From positions 36,793-100,792 of the forward strand of contig CALMVQ010000003.1 in NCBI GenBank assembly GCA_937873135.1: 64,000 nucleotides of DNA. The letters run 5' to 3'. The notes below the pieces were generated by a model. It searched no databases. It was given only the letters and a program-made list of their open reading frames with translations, and was not told the DNA's origin. This DNA is from an uncultured Scytonema sp. Lineage in GTDB: Bacteria; Cyanobacteriota; Cyanobacteriia; Cyanobacteriales; Nostocaceae. The translations under genes were made by a program, and so were the position numbers. The stretch's first letter is position 1; every line of letters begins with the position of its first letter. Positions 34,758 to 44,253 of this stretch are shown piece by piece.

Positions 34758-34994
34758 TTATACTGAATCTTTGTAAGAATCCAAAACACCACTACGAATA
34801 ATTAATGGGGGCCAGACTAACAAGAAGAAGCCCATCCATGTTAATACAGGTACAGACACGAGAATCGTCAACCAGATAGTCTTAAATATGACCCAGCTAC
34901 CGCTAATGAGGGTGACACCTGTGAGCAGTATAGACCAGGGTTGACACCACCAAGGTTTGTATTTCCAAGGACTTACGGGCTTTTGTTCGGGCAT
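34758..34994 (-). CDS. Small membrane protein conserved in cyanobacteria (DUF6737-like)
   Basis: 78 residues, ATG 34994. After VSPWKYKPWWCQPWSILLTG come two predicted transmembrane helices (VTLISGSWVIFKTIWLTILV and VPVLTWMGFFLLVWPPLII). The opening WKYKPWWCQPWS is what I remember of the DUF6737 family, but the family name is from memory. No catalytic residues. Inserted in a membrane, probably thylakoid or plasma. Downstream of it is the txlA terminator; it is transcribed independently. Confidence 0.75.
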   Translation of the reverse strand: MPEQKPVSPWKYKPWWCQPWSILLTGVTLISGSWVIFKTIWLTILVSVPVLTWMGFFLLVWPPLIIRSGVLDSYKDSV

Positions 34995-35109
34995 TGGTTT
35001 ATTTGGGGATTGGCAAGAGTTCTTTAAGTAGTTTTAGCGTAAAAGTGCCAGATAGAGAGAAGAAGTGCAGGGCGATCTCTCCGATGGGAGTAGGTTTATT
35101 GATAGGATC

Positions 35110-37104
35110 TCACTCATTGCCACTGCCTAAATCTTTTCGCAATTGTACGCTTCTTGGTGTTAGAGTCGGAAACGCATAGGGAATTAAATACTCTCCAATA
35201 GGAATTTGAGGGTTAGTCTTTTGGTTTCTGACTTCGTAACCCATGATACGTAATGATTGGAGGTAAGAAAACACATTTTCAGCTTTAACGCCCCACAGTG
35301 ATGCCAAATCTTGAGTTGACAGTTGAGTTGCAATACCTATACCTTTCACTACGTATTGAACAACACGCCAAAAAAGATTAACTTTTAATTCGGGAGTAAA
35401 AGTCATTATTCCACTAATCCGAGGAGTGTACTGGTAATAGCCAGATAGCTGAATTAAATCAGCCATACCAGTGATTTCGATTAGTTTTTCCTCAAAAGCT
35501 TTCCACAGTCCTGTAAATAGCTGTATGTCTAAATCTTGAGAACATAGCTTCACTTTGCTAGTGGCTAATACCCAATCTTCGTTATCCCATGAGGGTAATA
35601 CATCAATAAAAAATTTATTTTCTTCTTTCGTCGATATCTCACTGCTGTCTGCTGCAATTGTCCAGCAATGACTGTTCAGTTCATATTTTAGATTGATTTT
35701 GACGCCATTAGACACTTTCTGTGGTGTCCAGGCGAAATCAGAAGACAAAAATCGCACTACTTGCCCATTATTTTCATGACTGGCTGATGATATTGATGTA
35801 CATTGTTTAGTGCTGCTTAAAAGAGTGATTGCAGCTTTAGCCTTTTGAGCATATTTCTCTGTCATTTGTCGTTTGCGCTGTCTAAATCCTAGCTGCTTAT
35901 CCGCGTTCATGTAGTGCATAGGAAATGGGAGCGCAACTCCCATAACTTGATCCAAAATACTCAAAGCTAAAATTCTACCCACCTGAGGTGGTACTGAATT
36001 TCCAATCTGTTCAATACAAACTTGGCGATTCCCCACAATTTCATAAGCATCAGGAATTGTTTGCAGTCGCTTCAACTCAGCAATTGTAAATTTGCGGTTT
36101 TCCCAACTAAAAGGGCCAGTGTATTGCCCTCCTTGTGCTTTAATAGTTCGCACTGGCATGTGGGGATCGGCTTTATACAGAAAGTCAGAAAACTTGGATC
36201 TCCAGCTAAACACTGGGTTAGGATGTCCCATTTCTACTGTGTAAAAGCTGTAATTTAGTCCAGGTGGTATATTTGTAAGAAGATGACCGTACCGACCACT
36301 AATTCCTTCTTCGGCATCTGATATATCAACGCTAGTAACTGCTTCTTTGGCTGAGTAGAAAGGTTCAAAACCAGGAGAGTCAGGACCATGAGTCGGTAAT
36401 GGAAATAGATAACTACCTTCTTTCAATCCAACAATAAATAAACGTTCTCTATGTTGCGGTACTCCATAATCAGCGGCATCGAGAATACGAAAATGAATTG
36501 TGTAGCCCACTTGCTGAAAAGCATTTTGGATTTCCTGCCAATCTTTACCTTTTTGCGTTCCAGTCATTCCATAAACGTTCTCGAAAAGAAAACCTTTTGG
36601 CTGTAGCGTTTTCAGCAAGCGGACGTACTCCTGAAACAAAGTACCACGAGAATCGCTAGTTCCCGCAACCCCAGATGCTCTGCGACCGGCAGCCGAGAAA
36701 CTCTGGCAAGGTGGTCCTCCAATAATGAAATCTACCTTTAAATTGGTAGTGGGAAAAAATTCTCTAATATCAATGCATATCGGTTGAGAGTTTTCCAGCC
36801 ATTTTCCCGGCATCGAGTTTTTTTTGAGCGTCTGGACATACTGCGCCTCAAGTTCAACCATCTGAACAATATCAAAGCCAGCGTCATGAAATGCAATATC
36901 CAGTCCACCACCGCCAGAAAACAACGAGAGCGTTTTAATTGGAGTATAACCCTGCTGATTAAGCCAGTGGCGAAGAGATACGCCAAATAGATCTGGCCAA
37001 GCCAAACTCCGGTTGATACCAAGCGATTCCAATATGTTTTGGAACCAAGAAACCTTTTCGGGATAGGCACCTGGTAGAGTTAAAGGCAGGGAAAGTTGTT
37101 CCAT
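35110..37104 (-). CDS. C5-cytosine DNA methyltransferase with long C-terminal extension
   Basis: About 664 residues. Motif I TLSLFSGGGGLDIAFHDAG, motif IV IIGGPPCQSF (catalytic Cys133 from ATG 37104), motif VI FLFENVYGM, motif VIII DYGVPQHRERLFIVG and motif X IGNSVPPQVGRILA are all present, so the enzyme should be active. It would modify cytosine C5 in a short site that cannot be predicted. Residues after about 430 form an unusual 230-residue extension with a winged-helix-like part (TQLSTQDLASLWGVKAENVF). No restriction endonuclease is adjacent. TTG 37116 is an alternative start. Confidence 0.9.
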   Translation of the reverse strand: MEQLSLPLTLPGAYPEKVSWFQNILESLGINRSLAWPDLFGVSLRHWLNQQGYTPIKTLSLFSGGGGLDIAFHDAGFDIVQMVELEAQYVQTLKKNSMPGKWLENSQPICIDIREFFPTTNLKVDFIIGGPPCQSFSAAGRRASGVAGTSDSRGTLFQEYVRLLKTLQPKGFLFENVYGMTGTQKGKDWQEIQNAFQQVGYTIHFRILDAADYGVPQHRERLFIVGLKEGSYLFPLPTHGPDSPGFEPFYSAKEAVTSVDISDAEEGISGRYGHLLTNIPPGLNYSFYTVEMGHPNPVFSWRSKFSDFLYKADPHMPVRTIKAQGGQYTGPFSWENRKFTIAELKRLQTIPDAYEIVGNRQVCIEQIGNSVPPQVGRILALSILDQVMGVALPFPMHYMNADKQLGFRQRKRQMTEKYAQKAKAAITLLSSTKQCTSISSASHENNGQVVRFLSSDFAWTPQKVSNGVKINLKYELNSHCWTIAADSSEISTKEENKFFIDVLPSWDNEDWVLATSKVKLCSQDLDIQLFTGLWKAFEEKLIEITGMADLIQLSGYYQYTPRISGIMTFTPELKVNLFWRVVQYVVKGIGIATQLSTQDLASLWGVKAENVFSYLQSLRIMGYEVRNQKTNPQIPIGEYLIPYAFPTLTPRSVQLRKDLGSGNE

Positions 37105-37380
37105 GTGTACGTTCAAATTAACTATTGCAACATCGACTGCTTATCAATATTATGTCTCTACTACTTTTACAAACCTAATTAGTATCAACAAATTCCTGTA
37201 TAAATTGCCTCTTCCTCCTCCTCTCTGTCAAAAAAATTAAAGATTAAAAATTAAAAATGCACTCATTAAAGACCATAATCATGAATTTAGTAGCCTGTGT
37301 AAAAATAAAGGCTTATATCCTTAATTAAATAATTTTTAATTGTTTAATTGTTTTTAATTTTTGATTTTTAATTCTAAAAA

Positions 37381-38451
37381 TTACTTTTCTAATACCTCAC
37401 GCATCAATTGAGCCAATTTCTCCGCACTATCAGGAACTGCGATCGCCTTCGCCTTCAGGGCCATCGTTTGCAATTCTGGTGACTGTAACAGACTCAATAC
37501 CTTAGTTTGCAGCATTTCTGCTGTCAACTCCGACTGTTGAAACATCAACGCTGCACCCGCAGTAGTAAAAACTGACCCATTGTATGTTTGATGGTCTTCA
37601 GCGGCAAACGGATAAGGAATCAAGATCGCTGGCGTTCCACAAACTGCCAATTCTGTCAAGCTACCTGCCCCAGAACGAGTAATCGCTAAATTAGCCCGTC
37701 GTAACAAAGCTGCCATGTTACTGTAAAAGGGCAAAGAAATATACTGCGGGTGTTGTAAATTGTCGGCATTTGCATCTTTTTCGCCTGTCAAATGCACAAC
37801 CCAAACACCTACATCAAACCAAGCTTGAGCAGCCTCGCGGACTAACTTATTTATAGCAACGGCACCCTGGCTACCACCAAACACCACAATTAAAGGAACA
37901 CCCTCAGGAATACGTAAATCCAGAGATGCAGCAATTCCCTCATCCAAAAATTGAGAACGCACCGGAGTCCCCGTGCAGACAGTTTTGGCGCGAGGCAAAT
38001 ACGAAGCCGCAACGTCAAATCCCACTGCCACCGCACTACACCAAGGTCCAAAAAAGCGAGTAACTTTACCCGGTAAGGCGTTCGACTCGTGGAGAATAAC
38101 AGGTAAATTCAGGGAACGCGCTGCAATGACAGCAGGTCCTGCAATATAACCTCCTGTAGTAAAGACTCCCTGAAATTTCCCTTGTTGCAGCAGTTTTCTG
38201 ACTGACAAAACCGAATTGATGAGTCTCCCCAAAGTGCGTAAAGACGATAGCCCGAACCCTTGCTGAAAACCTTCAACTGCAATAGTATTCAGTGGATACT
38301 GCTTGGGAACAAGTTGAGTTTCTAACCGATTGGGGACACCTAGCCATTCGATTTGATAATCTGACAATTGTTCAGCCAGTGCGATCGCGGGAAATAAGTG
38401 TCCGCCAGTGCCACTAGCAGCTATTAATAATCGTATAGGAGCGTGTGCCAT
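37381..38451 (-). CDS. murG: Undecaprenyl-PP-MurNAc-pentapeptide GlcNAc transferase
   Basis: 356 residues. LLIAASGTGGHLFPAIALAE near the N-terminus is the G-loop, VFTTGGYIAGPAVIAARSLN and ILHESNALPG bind lipid I, VVFGGSQGAVAIN and ITRSGAGSLTELAVCGTPAI form the UDP-GlcNAc site. It makes lipid II at the inner face of the cytoplasmic membrane. ATG 38451 is chosen; TTG 38454 adds one residue. Unlike in many bacteria it is not in a mur/fts cluster, which is usual for cyanobacteria. Confidence 0.95.
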   Translation of the reverse strand: MAHAPIRLLIAASGTGGHLFPAIALAEQLSDYQIEWLGVPNRLETQLVPKQYPLNTIAVEGFQQGFGLSSLRTLGRLINSVLSVRKLLQQGKFQGVFTTGGYIAGPAVIAARSLNLPVILHESNALPGKVTRFFGPWCSAVAVGFDVAASYLPRAKTVCTGTPVRSQFLDEGIAASLDLRIPEGVPLIVVFGGSQGAVAINKLVREAAQAWFDVGVWVVHLTGEKDANADNLQHPQYISLPFYSNMAALLRRANLAITRSGAGSLTELAVCGTPAILIPYPFAAEDHQTYNGSVFTTAGAALMFQQSELTAEMLQTKVLSLLQSPELQTMALKAKAIAVPDSAEKLAQLMREVLEK

Positions 38452-38540
38452 CAACCTTCTACCATTTCAGCGCCTAGGTTAACTAAGATAAAACAAATTA
38501 CCTACCATTTGAAGTCAAACTGCCAAACAATATATCACCA

Positions 38541-39350
38541 ATGCCTAACCTTATTAGCTTACTATTTAGACGCCAACAATCTTTAGCCAGCAGCTGGCTG
38601 ATTTTGTTCTTCCTCACACTCGGTTTAGTCGGTGGTTGGAAATCCGTTCAAGCTAGTACACCCGAAACTGCACCTGCCGAACTGAAAAACGTATTGACGC
38701 AAATAGATGCAGCCGCAAGCCGGGGTGATATTAAAGGAGTCTTGCAGTCATATAGTGCCAATTTCACTCAAGGGGATGGATTGACTCGCCAAACTATGGA
38801 ACAAGCTTTGACTGGACTCTGGAAGCGCTATCCACGAATAAAATACACCACTCAATTGCAATCTTGGCAATCTCAAGGCAATAACATCATCGCCGAAACG
38901 GTAACTACCATAACTGGATTCCCCTCGTCAAGTAGTAATAACTTGGCGATGAATTCCACGATCACATCGCGCCAGCGCTTAGATGGTGGCAAAATCGTCC
39001 ACCAAGACGTTCTGTCTGAACGTACCCAACTGACCTCTGGCACCAAGCCACCCCAAGTGGACATTCAGTTACCACAGCAAGTCACAGTCGGTCAGCAGTA
39101 TAATTTTGATGCGGTTGTCAAAGAGCCAATCGGTGATAATTATCTACTAGGATCGGCACTGGAAGAATCTATTCAACCAAACAAATATCTCACTCCCACA
39201 CCTGTGGATTTAGAATTGCTCACATCTGGCGGACTTTTTAAAGTTGGACGTGCGCCAAATACACCTGGTAGTCAATGGCTTTCTGCAGTCATTCTGCGGG
39301 GAGATGGCATGACAATGGTTACTCAGCGCTTGCAAGTTGTAAATAAGTAA
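38541..39350 (+). CDS. Secreted protein with NTF2/SnoaL-like domain, function unknown
   Basis: 269 residues. A signal peptide or anchor (LASSWLILFFLTLGLVGGWK, then VQA) precedes a domain opening LKNVLTQIDAAASRGDIKGV, then LQSYSANFTQGDGLTRQTME, the helical start of an NTF2-like fold (SnoaL type). A C-terminal part (VTVGQQYNFDAVVKEPIGDN) looks beta-rich. Divergent from murG, 89 bases away, so the promoters share this gap. The family is found in cyanobacteria without an assigned role. Periplasmic or lumenal location is likely. Confidence 0.8.
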   Translation: MPNLISLLFRRQQSLASSWLILFFLTLGLVGGWKSVQASTPETAPAELKNVLTQIDAAASRGDIKGVLQSYSANFTQGDGLTRQTMEQALTGLWKRYPRIKYTTQLQSWQSQGNNIIAETVTTITGFPSSSSNNLAMNSTITSRQRLDGGKIVHQDVLSERTQLTSGTKPPQVDIQLPQQVTVGQQYNFDAVVKEPIGDNYLLGSALEESIQPNKYLTPTPVDLELLTSGGLFKVGRAPNTPGSQWLSAVILRGDGMTMVTQRLQVVNK

Positions 39351-39451
39351 TGAGGAGTTAGTTGTTAGTGGTTGGTGATCAAAAAAATACCACTAACAAC
39401 TAACCATTAACTACTCACTACGACCTCCTAACAACCAACCATTAACTTCTG

Positions 39452-40222
39452 ATGATTTCCATTCAAAATCAAATCGTATTGATTACTGGTGCAAGTAGTG
39501 GTATCGGTGCTGCTTGTGCCAAAATATTCGCGGGTGCGGGGGCAAGATTGATTTTGGCTGCCCGACGGTGGGAACGCTTGCAGCAGTTGGAACAGACGTT
39601 GGCTGTGCCATCTCAACAAATCCATTTGTTACAGTTGGATGTTCGCGATCGCACTGCTGTAGAATCTGCCATTTCTAGCTTACCCCCGAAGTGGTCTGAC
39701 ATCGACATTTTGATCAACAACGCTGGTCTCAGTCGCGGTTTGGAAAAACTATACGAAGCCGAGATCCAAAACTGGGAAGAAATGATTGATACCAACATCA
39801 AAGGTTTGCTGTACCTCACTCGTACCGTTGTTCCGGGAATGGTTAGTCGCGGCAGTGGTCATGTCGTCAATATCGGTTTGATCGCTGGACATCAAACCTA
39901 TCCTGGTGGTAGTGTTTACTGCGCTACCAAAGCAGCCGTGCGGTCGATTTCCGAAGGTTTGAAACAAGACTTATTGGGAACACCTGTACGAGTAACTTCC
40001 GTTGATCCCGGTATGGTGGAAACAGAATTTAGCCAGGTTCGCTTTCATGGAGATCACGAACGCGCTGAAAAAGTTTATCAGGGAGTGACTCCTCTCACCC
40101 CAGATGATATCGCTGATGTCATATTTTTCTGCGTCACCCGACCGTCTCACGTCAATATCAACGAAGTTGTGCTTATGCCAGTTGACCAAGCCAGTGCCAC
40201 TCTCGTTAATCGACGAAAATAG
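39452..40222 (+). CDS. NADP-dependent short-chain dehydrogenase, YdfG-like
   Basis: 256 residues. TGASSGIGAACAKIFAGAGA binds the nucleotide, AARRWERL has the NADP-preferring Arg, NNAGLS, and YCATKAAV carry the active-site Tyr and Lys. The end, PSHVNINEVVLMPVDQAS, is that of the serine 3-dehydrogenase/YdfG (NADP-dependent 3-hydroxy acid dehydrogenase) group. It stands 15 bases before the broken Uma2 gene and is probably co-transcribed with it. The serine of the triad is replaced in context by NIGLIAGH, since Ser is not visible there, which is odd for an SDR. Confidence 0.88.
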   Translation: MISIQNQIVLITGASSGIGAACAKIFAGAGARLILAARRWERLQQLEQTLAVPSQQIHLLQLDVRDRTAVESAISSLPPKWSDIDILINNAGLSRGLEKLYEAEIQNWEEMIDTNIKGLLYLTRTVVPGMVSRGSGHVVNIGLIAGHQTYPGGSVYCATKAAVRSISEGLKQDLLGTPVRVTSVDPGMVETEFSQVRFHGDHERAEKVYQGVTPLTPDDIADVIFFCVTRPSHVNINEVVLMPVDQASATLVNRRK

Positions 40223-40236
40223 GAGAAATAATCACA

Positions 40237-40842
40237 ATGGTTGAATCAGCCCCAAAACTTTTAACTGTTGATGAATTTATTACTGGCTATGGCGATCGCG
40301 ATCAGTATGAGTTAATCGACGGTGAATTAATCAAGATGGAAACCACCGGACCTCACGAACAAGTATCCGCCTTAATTGGGCGAAAACTGAATGTAGAAAT
40401 TGACCGTTAGGATGCAACCTCCTTTATCCCCCATCGATGCCTCATTAAATTGTTAGGGGCACAAACAGCTTTTCGTCCAGATCTAATTGTATTAGACCAA
40501 ACTCAACTCATCTATGAACCATTGTGGCAACTTGAACCTGTCATTACATCAGGAAACTCAATTAAACTTATTGCTGAAATTGTCAGTACGAACTGGCAAA
40601 ACGACTACGCCCGCAAGGTTGAAGATTACGCCATATTAGGAGTGCCTGAATATTGGATTGTTGATTATCTGGATCTTGGCGGCAGAGAATATATTGGCAA
40701 ATCTAAGCAGCCTACGGTGACAATTTGTACATTGGTCGCAGATGAGTATCAAAAACAGTTGTTTCAAAACAACGACCGACTTGTTTCCTCAATCTTTTCA
40801 AACTTGCAACTTACGGCAAAACAGGATAATTTTGAATTTTGA
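40237..40842 (+). pseudogene. Uma2-family (DUF820) nuclease-like gene with in-frame amber stop
   Basis: From ATG 40237 (AGGAGA upstream) the frame reads LLTVDEFITGYGDRDQYELI and MKMETTGPHEQ-like KMETTGPHEQVSALIGRKLN, meets TAG at 40408-40410, and continues in the same frame through FRPDLIVLDQ, IKLIAEIVSTNWQNDYARKV and LGVPEYWIVDYLDL. These are the Uma2 PD-(D/E)XK-like motifs (Asp, Glu and Lys context retained). Only one base change separates it from an intact gene of about 201 residues. The downstream part alone lacks the N-terminal helices. Uma2 genes are very numerous in cyanobacteria. Confidence 0.82.
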
Positions 40843-40894
40843 ATTTTGAATGGAACGTAGGGAGTGATCCTACCTCTCATTTTCCACTCGCTTG

Positions 40895-41977
40895 CTATCT
40901 AGCTTCCAAAACACGCAATAAATCATCAACCATAGGATAAGGATGATCGCACAGAGAGGTATTACAAAAAACAGCCAACGTCAGTTTGCGCCCATGAAAA
41001 TTGGGTAGATGCATCGCCCACAAATTGTAACCAGGTCCATCGCCACCATGCCCGAACTTCTCACCATGCCTGGATTCAGGATCTGCCATTATTCCCAAAC
41101 CGTAACATGTTTTTTTATACCAGTTATGGCTTGTACCCGTAGGGACAAGGGTTAGCATCTGCTCTAAGTATTGGGAATCTAGCAATTTGCCTGAAAAGAT
41201 GCTGTTATAAAATTTTACGACTTCTTCAGTAGTAGAAACAATCAGTCCGGTTGCACACCAGTCGGGATGATAACGAGGAATTACATTCTCAATTTTTCTT
41301 TCGGAATTCAGGTATCGGCAATAACCGGGTGTCAGAACGCCTTTTTTGTCAATTTGATGGGCGACATAGGTATTTTTTAAGTCTAGTACTGAAAATACCT
41401 TCTCTTCTAATGCTTGGGCAAAATTACCGCTAACAGCTTCAATTACCTTATACAGTAACATATAACCTGTATTGGAATAGCTCCATTTTTCTCCTGGTTC
41501 AAAGTCAAGTTTTCCCGTACAAGTCAATTCTGCAACTTTCTCATGTGTCCAAGGAATAGAAGCATTCTCTCTTACAGCAGGCAAATAATCTTCTCGGCTC
41601 GTATAACTTGGTATTCCGCTGGTATGATTCAGCAACCGACGTAATGTGACAGAATCCTGAAAAGGCATCTCAGGTAGCCACTTTGTGAGTGGATCGTCTA
41701 AATCTAACAACCCATCCTGCGCTAAACGCAGTAAGCAAACGGAAACAAAAGTTTTGGTAATACTGTAAATGTAAAATGAGCAATTAACACCAAGAACTTC
41801 CTTGGCATCAAGATCGGAGAAACCACTGCTCCCCAACCAAACTCCATGTTTCTCATCATTTATAGCAACATTCACACCCATGCAGGCGGTGAAGTGAAGG
41901 GATTGGTTTAGCTGAGAAAAGCAAAGTTCTTCTAAAGTGTTATCCATCCACATAAGCGAAGCTTTCTGATTTTCCAT
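40895..41977 (-). CDS. Serine hydrolase, class C beta-lactamase family
   Basis: 360 residues. The three motifs of penicillin-recognising serine enzymes are present: Ser72-x-x-Lys75 in YIYSITKTF, Tyr167-Ser-Asn169 in KWSYSNTGY, and HGGDGPGY near residue 325 in place of KTG. This is the EstB/AmpC-like (beta-lactamase superfamily) group of esterases and peptidases. No signal peptide is obvious, so it probably acts inside the cell. The upstream gap of 250 bases should hold its promoter. Substrate unknown; resistance is not implied. Confidence 0.88.
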   Translation of the reverse strand: MENQKASLMWMDNTLEELCFSQLNQSLHFTACMGVNVAINDEKHGVWLGSSGFSDLDAKEVLGVNCSFYIYSITKTFVSVCLLRLAQDGLLDLDDPLTKWLPEMPFQDSVTLRRLLNHTSGIPSYTSREDYLPAVRENASIPWTHEKVAELTCTGKLDFEPGEKWSYSNTGYMLLYKVIEAVSGNFAQALEEKVFSVLDLKNTYVAHQIDKKGVLTPGYCRYLNSERKIENVIPRYHPDWCATGLIVSTTEEVVKFYNSIFSGKLLDSQYLEQMLTLVPTGTSHNWYKKTCYGLGIMADPESRHGEKFGHGGDGPGYNLWAMHLPNFHGRKLTLAVFCNTSLCDHPYPMVDDLLRVLEAR

Positions 41978-42277
41978 AAGTTATTTGTTGATAATACAAA
42001 TGTACTATCAAAGAATCATACTGCACTTAGCTGATGATTCCCGATAGATAAGACGTCAGCATTTTTTTTGCAAAATAGTTGCAAATCATAATCATACCGA
42101 CTCTGATTAAAAAAAGAGGGATGAAATAAAAAACCCCAGATATGCAAAGCCTGAGAATGGTGCGATGCCAAGGGCAACGGCTTAAGCCGTATCGCCAGTT
42201 TCGAGGTAAGACTTGCAACAGTTATAAATGTTTTGCTGATTGTACTACCCAGCGCAAGTCATCATACTGGGATTTCG

Positions 42278-42607
42278 TGGGGGAGTGATGCAGGAGTCAC
42301 AGGTTATCCTGGTTGGGGAGCATACGGGATCTCGAAATTTGGTATAGAAGGGATGTCCCAGACATGGGCGGCAGAACTGGAAGATAGTGGTGTACGCGTA
42401 AACTGGGTAGATCCCGGAAACATGAATACCGCCATGCACCGTGCAGCAGAACCAGAAGAAGATCCCACTCAGTGGGCAAATCCTGTAGACGTTACCGAAG
42501 TCTTTATCTACCTAGCCTCAGATAAATCACGCAACGTCAACGGGCAAAGATTTCAAGGCCAAGAAGAAAATTGGGGTTTGGAAGTAGAAGCACCAGCACT
42601 CGTTTAG
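42278..42607 (+). pseudogene. C-terminal fragment of a short-chain dehydrogenase
   Basis: The frame reads GSDAGVTGYPGWGAYGISKF, then GMSQTWAAELEDSGVRVNWV and DPGNMNTAMHRAAEPEEDP, the active-site (YxxxK) and C-terminal part of an SDR. The nucleotide-binding half with TGxxxGIG is absent, and sequence before 42278 is unrelated. The last 110 residues are intact. Truncated on the 5' side, so not functional on its own. Confidence 0.7.
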
Positions 42608-42936
42608 GTTGTAGGGTGCTTATTCCTCCAAACATTCGATCCGGAACGCAGTAAGGGCGAACCCCTTAAAAACGGGGTAAAAAGACAATCTAGCCCCTTT
42701 TTAAGGGAAGCCAGCGCGAATGACGGCTTATACCATTTCACGAAAATCTTGATACCATTCGCTCAAGAACTGCTCAAGAACTGCATCCCCTGCTTGCCTA
42801 AATGTATCAACTTTAAAGTGAAACGGTATTAGCCCGCTATCACGGCGACTGGCGTGGGTTGGGGGGATCTTCGCGGGGATAAGAAAAAGACGCAAAACTG
42901 TGCGCGTTTATACAATAAACCAATCATAACTGTTAT
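42608..42936. other. Spacer with terminator-like repeats upstream of the QueA-like gene
   Basis: About 330 bases without a gene. Near 42655-42710 there is ACCCCTTAAAAACGGGGT followed by a second CCCC/GGGG-rich arm, giving hairpin potential downstream of the SDR remnant. The right part should contain the QueA-like gene promoter. No other structure recognised. Confidence 0.45.
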
Positions 42937-43989
42937 ATGCTGTCACAACCCTTTACTTTTGTACTTCCGGCGGATCTTTCCGCCACAGAACCACCAGAGC
43001 GACGGGGAATTACTCGTGACCGAGTGCGATTGATGACCATCAACCGCAATGGCGATAGAGTTGAACATACTTGTTTCGACGGCATAGGCGAGTTCCTACG
43101 CCCTGGTGATTTACTTGTATTCAATACCAGTCGCACCCTTCCAGCTTCACTTGATGGCTGTGATGTAACGACAGGGCAATGTGTGGAAATCCGCTTAGCA
43201 CAACATCTCCCGGATGATTCTTGGCTTGCCCTACTTTTATGTCATCAGGGAAATCCTTTTGCCTGTGGTTTGCAAAGTGGAATGCAGATTGATTTTGGTC
43301 AAGGATTAACTGCTAGAGTTGAGAGTCGCGATACTCATATTCTGCGACTTTGGAAAATGCGCTTCTCGAAATCGGGAACTGAGTTTATGGATTTACTCTA
43401 TCGCTTAGGGCATCCAATTCGCTATGAGTACGTTTCTGCACCTTGGGATTTAGACTACTACCAAACAGTCTACGCTAAGGAACCGGGTTCTGTTGAAATG
43501 CCTTCAGCCGGACGGGCGTTTACCTGGAAGTTGCTGTTTGGTTTAAAGCGTCTTGGAGTGGAAACAGCCCACATTTTACTGCATACAGGTTTATCTTCTT
43601 ATATGGACGATGAACTAGATGCCCAACATCCCGCCTCAGAAGAAGAATACCTCATCAGCGAAACTGCCGCTCAGAAGATTAATCGTACTCATGAGGAAGG
43701 GGGACGAGTCATTGCCGTTGGTACTACTGTCGTCCGGGCGTTGGAATCAGTTGCAGACGATACGGGGAAGGTGCAATCCCAGCATGGCTACACGCGATTG
43801 CATATTACAGCTAACCACAAACTCAAGGCAGTAGATGGTTTGCTGACTGGTTTACACGAACCAGAAGCCAGCCACCTCGACTTGTTGACTGCATTTTTAC
43901 CAGCAACAGAAATTCGGCAGGCTTACGAGAACGCCATACAGCGAGGTTATCTCTGGCATGAGTTCGGGGATTTAAATTTGATTTTGTAA
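42937..43989 (+). CDS. QueA-like S-adenosylmethionine:tRNA ribosyltransferase-isomerase family protein
   Basis: 350 residues. LRPGDLLVFNTSRTLPASLDG, PIRYEYV, EMPSAGRAFTWKLLFGLKRLG, HILLHTGLSSYMDDELDA, INRTHEEGGRVIAVGTTVVRALES and GLLTGLHEPEASHLDLLTAF follow the QueA fold. Several positions differ from standard QueA (NTSRTLPASL for NDTRVIPARL, LHEPEASHLDLLTAFL for LHLPESTLLMLVSAF). It may be a paralogue acting on another substrate rather than the queuosine enzyme. QueA transfers and isomerises the ribosyl group of SAM onto preQ1 in tRNA. Monocistronic. Confidence 0.85.
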   Translation: MLSQPFTFVLPADLSATEPPERRGITRDRVRLMTINRNGDRVEHTCFDGIGEFLRPGDLLVFNTSRTLPASLDGCDVTTGQCVEIRLAQHLPDDSWLALLLCHQGNPFACGLQSGMQIDFGQGLTARVESRDTHILRLWKMRFSKSGTEFMDLLYRLGHPIRYEYVSAPWDLDYYQTVYAKEPGSVEMPSAGRAFTWKLLFGLKRLGVETAHILLHTGLSSYMDDELDAQHPASEEEYLISETAAQKINRTHEEGGRVIAVGTTVVRALESVADDTGKVQSQHGYTRLHITANHKLKAVDGLLTGLHEPEASHLDLLTAFLPATEIRQAYENAIQRGYLWHEFGDLNLIL

Positions 43990-43994
43990 AGAAG

Positions 43995-44057
43995 CGGTGA
44001 CGGGGAATTCCATTCTTTGATCTTCCTAAGTTTAAAACGATGGTCGCCCCGTCACCG
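43995..44057. terminator. 11-bp inverted repeat after the QueA-like gene
   Basis: CGGTGACGGGG (43995-44005) and CCCCGTCACCG (44047-44057) enclose a 41-base loop starting six bases after the TAA. Position and stem strength fit transcription termination or mRNA 3'-end protection. Confidence 0.6.
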
Positions 44058-44141
44058 TCCTTTGTAATGAGTCATTAGTAAGGGAGGGTTTCATCTGTTA
44101 ACTCGTGGGTAGACACTTCGGATTGAGTTAAACCTGCCCTT

Positions 44142-44253
44142 ACTAGTACAACAAGGCAAAAGTAAAAAGTAAAAAGTAAAAAGAAAGAACACTTATTTTA
44201 TAAGCTTTTTACCTATTTCAGATGGGTGGGTTATTTCCGCCGCTCTGTACTAG
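44142..44253. mobile_element. MITE-like element, copy 2
   Basis: 112 bp, ACTAGTACAACAAGGCAAAAG at the left and TTTCCGCCGCTCTGTACTAG at the right; inverted ends CTAGTACA/TGTACTAG. Nearly identical to 19678-19789 in left and right parts, with three GTAAAAA units. Non-coding. Confidence 0.75.
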
